Origin: Pelagimonas sp.
Lineage (GTDB): Bacteria > Pseudomonadota > Alphaproteobacteria > Rhodobacterales > Rhodobacteraceae
Assembly: GCA_025210455.1 (NCBI GenBank)
Contig: JAOARQ010000059.1
Location: forward strand, 1-64,000
DNA: 64,000 nt
Direction of reading: 5' to 3'
The notes under the pieces are model-generated. The model did not search any database. It worked only from the letters and a program-made list of their open reading frames with translations, and was not told the DNA's origin. The position numbers were made by a program, and so were the translations under genes. Positions 61,764 through 64,000 of this stretch are shown in pieces; positions within the stretch are counted from its first letter, which is position 1; every line of letters starts with the position of its first letter.

Positions 61764-62306
61764 ATGTCCGGGTTGCAAATGAACAAAGGTGAATATGATG
61801 GTTTGGAGGGCATGTCGCGCCTTTTCAATGCCGAACAAGCGAATGGTCAACTCTCTGCAGAGATCATCATTTTCCATGCAGCTTTAGAAACTGAATTAGT
61901 CGAAGTTCTTTCCAATCTCATGCCGCGACCTGAGTGCGTACTCAGGAAATCGCCACCGCTTGGATTTGGTCATAAAGTCAACCTTTTGAAGGCACTTTGG
62001 ACAAACACAAAAGTTGACGTTGATCCCGCCGCCAACGTTCTTTTTAGGTTCAACGAACTCCGAAACTGCGTTGCCCATTCTGATGATCGCAAGGCATTCG
62101 AAACACACCACAAAAAGCTACATGAGGCTTATAAAAAAATTGATCCTTCTTGTCGGGCAGATCCTTCGATCCTTGAAGTTGCGCAGGGTGTTTGTCTTTA
62201 CCTTCAAGACGGCTCAAACCTTTCAGAGTTAGCAGAAGCCTTTTCTGCGCTAAGTAATTTAGCAAACAACATACTGCCTAAAGCGTTCCCTCCAGATCCC
62301 AAATAG
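61764..62306 (+). CDS. Lone HEPN-like domain protein
   Basis: 180 aa (ATG 61764; 61779 possible). All-helical composition with RNCVAH at residues 100-105 (R100, N101, H105), which fits the RNxxxH catalytic motif of HEPN ribonucleases. IIIFHAALETELVEVLSNL forms the first long helices. AT-rich compared with its neighbours and without a partner nucleotidyltransferase or antitoxin gene. It may be an RNase of a defence or stress response, but this rests on one motif and the fold impression. Confidence 0.5.
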   Translation: MSGLQMNKGEYDGLEGMSRLFNAEQANGQLSAEIIIFHAALETELVEVLSNLMPRPECVLRKSPPLGFGHKVNLLKALWTNTKVDVDPAANVLFRFNELRNCVAHSDDRKAFETHHKKLHEAYKKIDPSCRADPSILEVAQGVCLYLQDGSNLSELAEAFSALSNLANNILPKAFPPDPK

Positions 62307-62443
62307 GTTCGTGACGGTTTAGCTTCCAAACCAATCTGCGTTTCAGGGAAAGGATCGCCGTTTTCCCCGGATTGCCTGTCGGTCCGGTTCGCGCCAGCCA
62401 CGGCACGCAAGGCGGGCATAAATCTGTCTCTGATGTTTGCCAT

Positions 62444-62472
62444 CAAAAAAGGGCACCCGGTTGGGTGCCCTT
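62444..62472 (-). terminator. Intrinsic terminator of the DegP-type gene
   Basis: Perfect 10-bp stem AAGGGCACCC/GGGTGCCCTT (62449-62458 with 62463-62472), followed on the minus strand by TTTT. It lies 22 bases past the protease stop. Confidence 0.87.
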
Positions 62473-62493
62473 CTGGGTTGGGTTTGTGGCGGG

Positions 62494-63960
62494 TTACTCT
62501 TCCACGCCCAGTGCGACAAAGCGGGGGTCGCCGCCGCGGCGGACGAGGAGCAGCAGGGATTTGCGGCCCTCATCGCGGGCCTCGGCCACGCGGTCTTGCA
62601 GATCGTCGAGGGTCTTGATCGCTGTCTGACCGGCTTCGGTGATCACATCGCCGTTGCGCAGGCCCTTGTCGAAGGCTTCGGAATCTTCGGCGATTTCGAC
62701 GATGGCCAGACCGTCGGTGCCTTTGGGCACGCTGAGGGTTTCGCGCAGCTCATCGGTCAGCGGGCTGAGGGTCATGCCCAGCAGTTCCATCTTGGAGGGT
62801 TCCGCAGGTTCAGCGGCGGGGGTGGCGGCGCCTTCGGCCTCTTCACGGCGGCCCAGAGTGACCTTGAGGGTCTGGGTTTCGCCATTGCGGTTGACCACCA
62901 CGCGCACGGTTTTGTTCACCGGTGTATTGGCAACCACGCGCACCAGCTGGCGGGTGTCTTCCACTTCGGTGCCATCAAACGAGATGATCACATCGCCCGC
63001 TTCGATCCCGGCCTCTTTGGCGGGGCCTTCGGGAACGTCAGAGACCAGCGCGCCTTTGGCTTCGGACATGGCCAGAGCTTCGGCGATTTCATCGGTCACG
63101 TCCTGAATGCGCACGCCAAGCCAGCCGCGACGGGTTTCACCGAACTCGCGCAGTTGGTCGACCACTTTGGTGACCACATTCGAGGCCATCGAGAAACCGA
63201 TACCGATCGAGCCGCCATTGGGGGACAGGATCGCGGTGTTCACGCCGATCACATCGCCATCCATGTTGAACAGCGGGCCTCCCGAGTTGCCACGGTTGAT
63301 GGCGGCGTCGGTCTGGATGTAGTCATCATAGGTGCCGCTCAGCGCCCGGTTGCGCGCGGAAACGATCCCGGCAGATACGGAAAAGCCCTGACCCAGCGGG
63401 TTGCCCATGGCCATGACCCAATCCCCCACACGGGCGGTGTCACTATCGCCAAAGGTGACGAATTTCAGCGGCTCTTCGCTTTCGACCTTGAGAAGCGCGA
63501 TATCGGTGTTCGGATCGCGGCCAATCAGTTTTGCAGGCAGTTCGAACCCCTCAAAGAACTCGATCTGGATTTCATCCGCCCCTTCAATCACGTGATTGTT
63601 GGTGACAATGAAACCATCCTCGGAGATCACAAAGCCGGATCCCAGCGCCGAGCTGCGGCGGGGGCGGTCGCCGCCCTGACCGTTGCGATCCTGAAATTCG
63701 CGGAAGAAATCTTCGAAAGGGGATCCTTCGGGCACGATGCCCTGCGGGCCACCGGTGCGGCCGGCAACCACGGTCTGGGTGGTGATATTCACCACGGCCG
63801 GGCTGATCTGTTCCGCCAGATCCGCAAAGCTTTCGGGCGCGCCACGGGCCTGCGCCATAAGCGATTGCGACAAAATCAAAACCATGGACAGGGTCGCCAG
63901 CCAGAAGGCGCGAAGGGGCCTTGTGCCGTCCTGTGTCAGAGCGAGGGATTGATGTTGCAA
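62494..63960 (-). CDS. DegP/HtrA-family periplasmic serine protease
   Basis: 488 aa. Starts with TTG at 63960, preceded by AAGGAG at six-base spacing; no in-frame ATG fits better. A signal segment (about 18-38, ending AQARG) leads to a trypsin-like domain with the triad His (FIVTNNHVIEG), Asp (NTDIALLKV) and Ser (GNSGGPLFN). Two PDZ domains follow (about 275-365 and 385-480). It degrades or refolds misfolded envelope proteins. Which Deg paralogue (DegP, DegQ, MucD) cannot be fixed. Confidence 0.95.
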   Translation of the reverse strand: MQHQSLALTQDGTRPLRAFWLATLSMVLILSQSLMAQARGAPESFADLAEQISPAVVNITTQTVVAGRTGGPQGIVPEGSPFEDFFREFQDRNGQGGDRPRRSSALGSGFVISEDGFIVTNNHVIEGADEIQIEFFEGFELPAKLIGRDPNTDIALLKVESEEPLKFVTFGDSDTARVGDWVMAMGNPLGQGFSVSAGIVSARNRALSGTYDDYIQTDAAINRGNSGGPLFNMDGDVIGVNTAILSPNGGSIGIGFSMASNVVTKVVDQLREFGETRRGWLGVRIQDVTDEIAEALAMSEAKGALVSDVPEGPAKEAGIEAGDVIISFDGTEVEDTRQLVRVVANTPVNKTVRVVVNRNGETQTLKVTLGRREEAEGAATPAAEPAEPSKMELLGMTLSPLTDELRETLSVPKGTDGLAIVEIAEDSEAFDKGLRNGDVITEAGQTAIKTLDDLQDRVAEARDEGRKSLLLLVRRGGDPRFVALGVEE

Positions 63961-64000
63961 AATGATCTCCTTGTCTCTGCCAACCGCAGGGTTTCTTGCG

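Noticed and set aside
1-64000. CRISPR arrays, rRNA genes, complete IS elements
   Set aside because: I saw no regularly spaced repeats, no rRNA segments and no transposase gene in the window.

Overview
The window looks like chromosomal DNA of a Rhodobacterales (roseobacter-type) alphaproteobacterium. The protein families, GC-rich coding bias, argF-argD pair, TRAP and amino-acid ABC transporters, many small Rhodobacterales-restricted proteins, and FNR-type boxes all point that way. This assignment comes from recognising the families by eye, not from a database search. Most of the window is densely packed core or housekeeping DNA, broken by a few accessory patches of different base composition.

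Layout. 0.3-3 kb: SRPBCC protein divergent from a YafY/WYL regulator, then two tandem CBS-domain proteins. 3-10.3 kb: small-metabolism genes (aldo/keto reductase, nitroreductase, alpha-methylacyl-CoA racemase-like enzyme, ester cyclase/HxlR pair, low-molecular-weight phosphatase, sirtuin, Fe(II)/2OG oxygenase) and a copper pair (DUF2946, PCuAC). 10.4-14.4 kb: chemoreceptor and an SDR/LysR divergent pair. 14.4-22.2 kb: rpmB, meaB, hrpB, argF, argD and a two-gene unit of unknown function. 22.3-34.3 kb: SQR-like flavoprotein with DUF5368, amino-acid ABC operon with an FAD amine oxidase, rhodanese, FAD-linked dehydrogenase, nudC, cpdB-like nucleotidase and a HAD phosphatase. 34.3-36.2 kb: AT-richer island with two orphan immunity-like genes, flanked by a short duplication of the 3' end of the neighbouring ThDP enzyme gene and closed by two related long hairpins. 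36.2-43.4 kb: ThDP enzyme, serine hydrolase and a four-gene photolyase/cryptochrome operon whose last gene carries an in-frame amber codon. 43.6-46.5 kb: His-rich protein, HupE/UreJ and membrane-anchor operon, then a DUF6920-like gene. 46.5-51.9 kb: decayed integrated element next to tRNA-His (integrase, excisionase-like, XRE, truncated DNA methylase fused to a phage-structural remnant). 52-53.4 kb: DUF6324, mmcB and a 263-bp MITE-like palindrome. 53.4-60 kb: beta-oxidation genes (FadJ-like, SDR) followed by a TRAP transporter (DctM, DctQ, DctP) on the same strand. 60.5-64 kb: YcaQ-type glycosylase-like protein, a lone HEPN-like protein and a DegP/HtrA protease.

How the genes fit together. 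Several small regulons can be read directly: YafY-SRPBCC, HxlR-ester cyclase and LysR-SDR are divergent pairs, each with a perfect inverted repeat between the partners. FNR-type boxes lie before the SQR-like gene and before the DUF6920-like gene. The SBP-permease-ATPase operon carries an internal hairpin after the binding-protein gene. The fatty-acid and TRAP block suggests uptake and oxidation of an organic acid.

The most notable unexplained items are: two homologous, compensatorily changed hairpins at 36.0-36.2 kb; a possible terminator/antiterminator switch at 21.4-21.5 kb; two strong intrinsic terminators facing regions without a gene on that strand (45.44 kb and 60.23 kb), which may mark small RNAs; the amber-interrupted photolyase next to a photolyase-like protein with apparently swapped domain order; and the MITE-like element at 53.0-53.3 kb.
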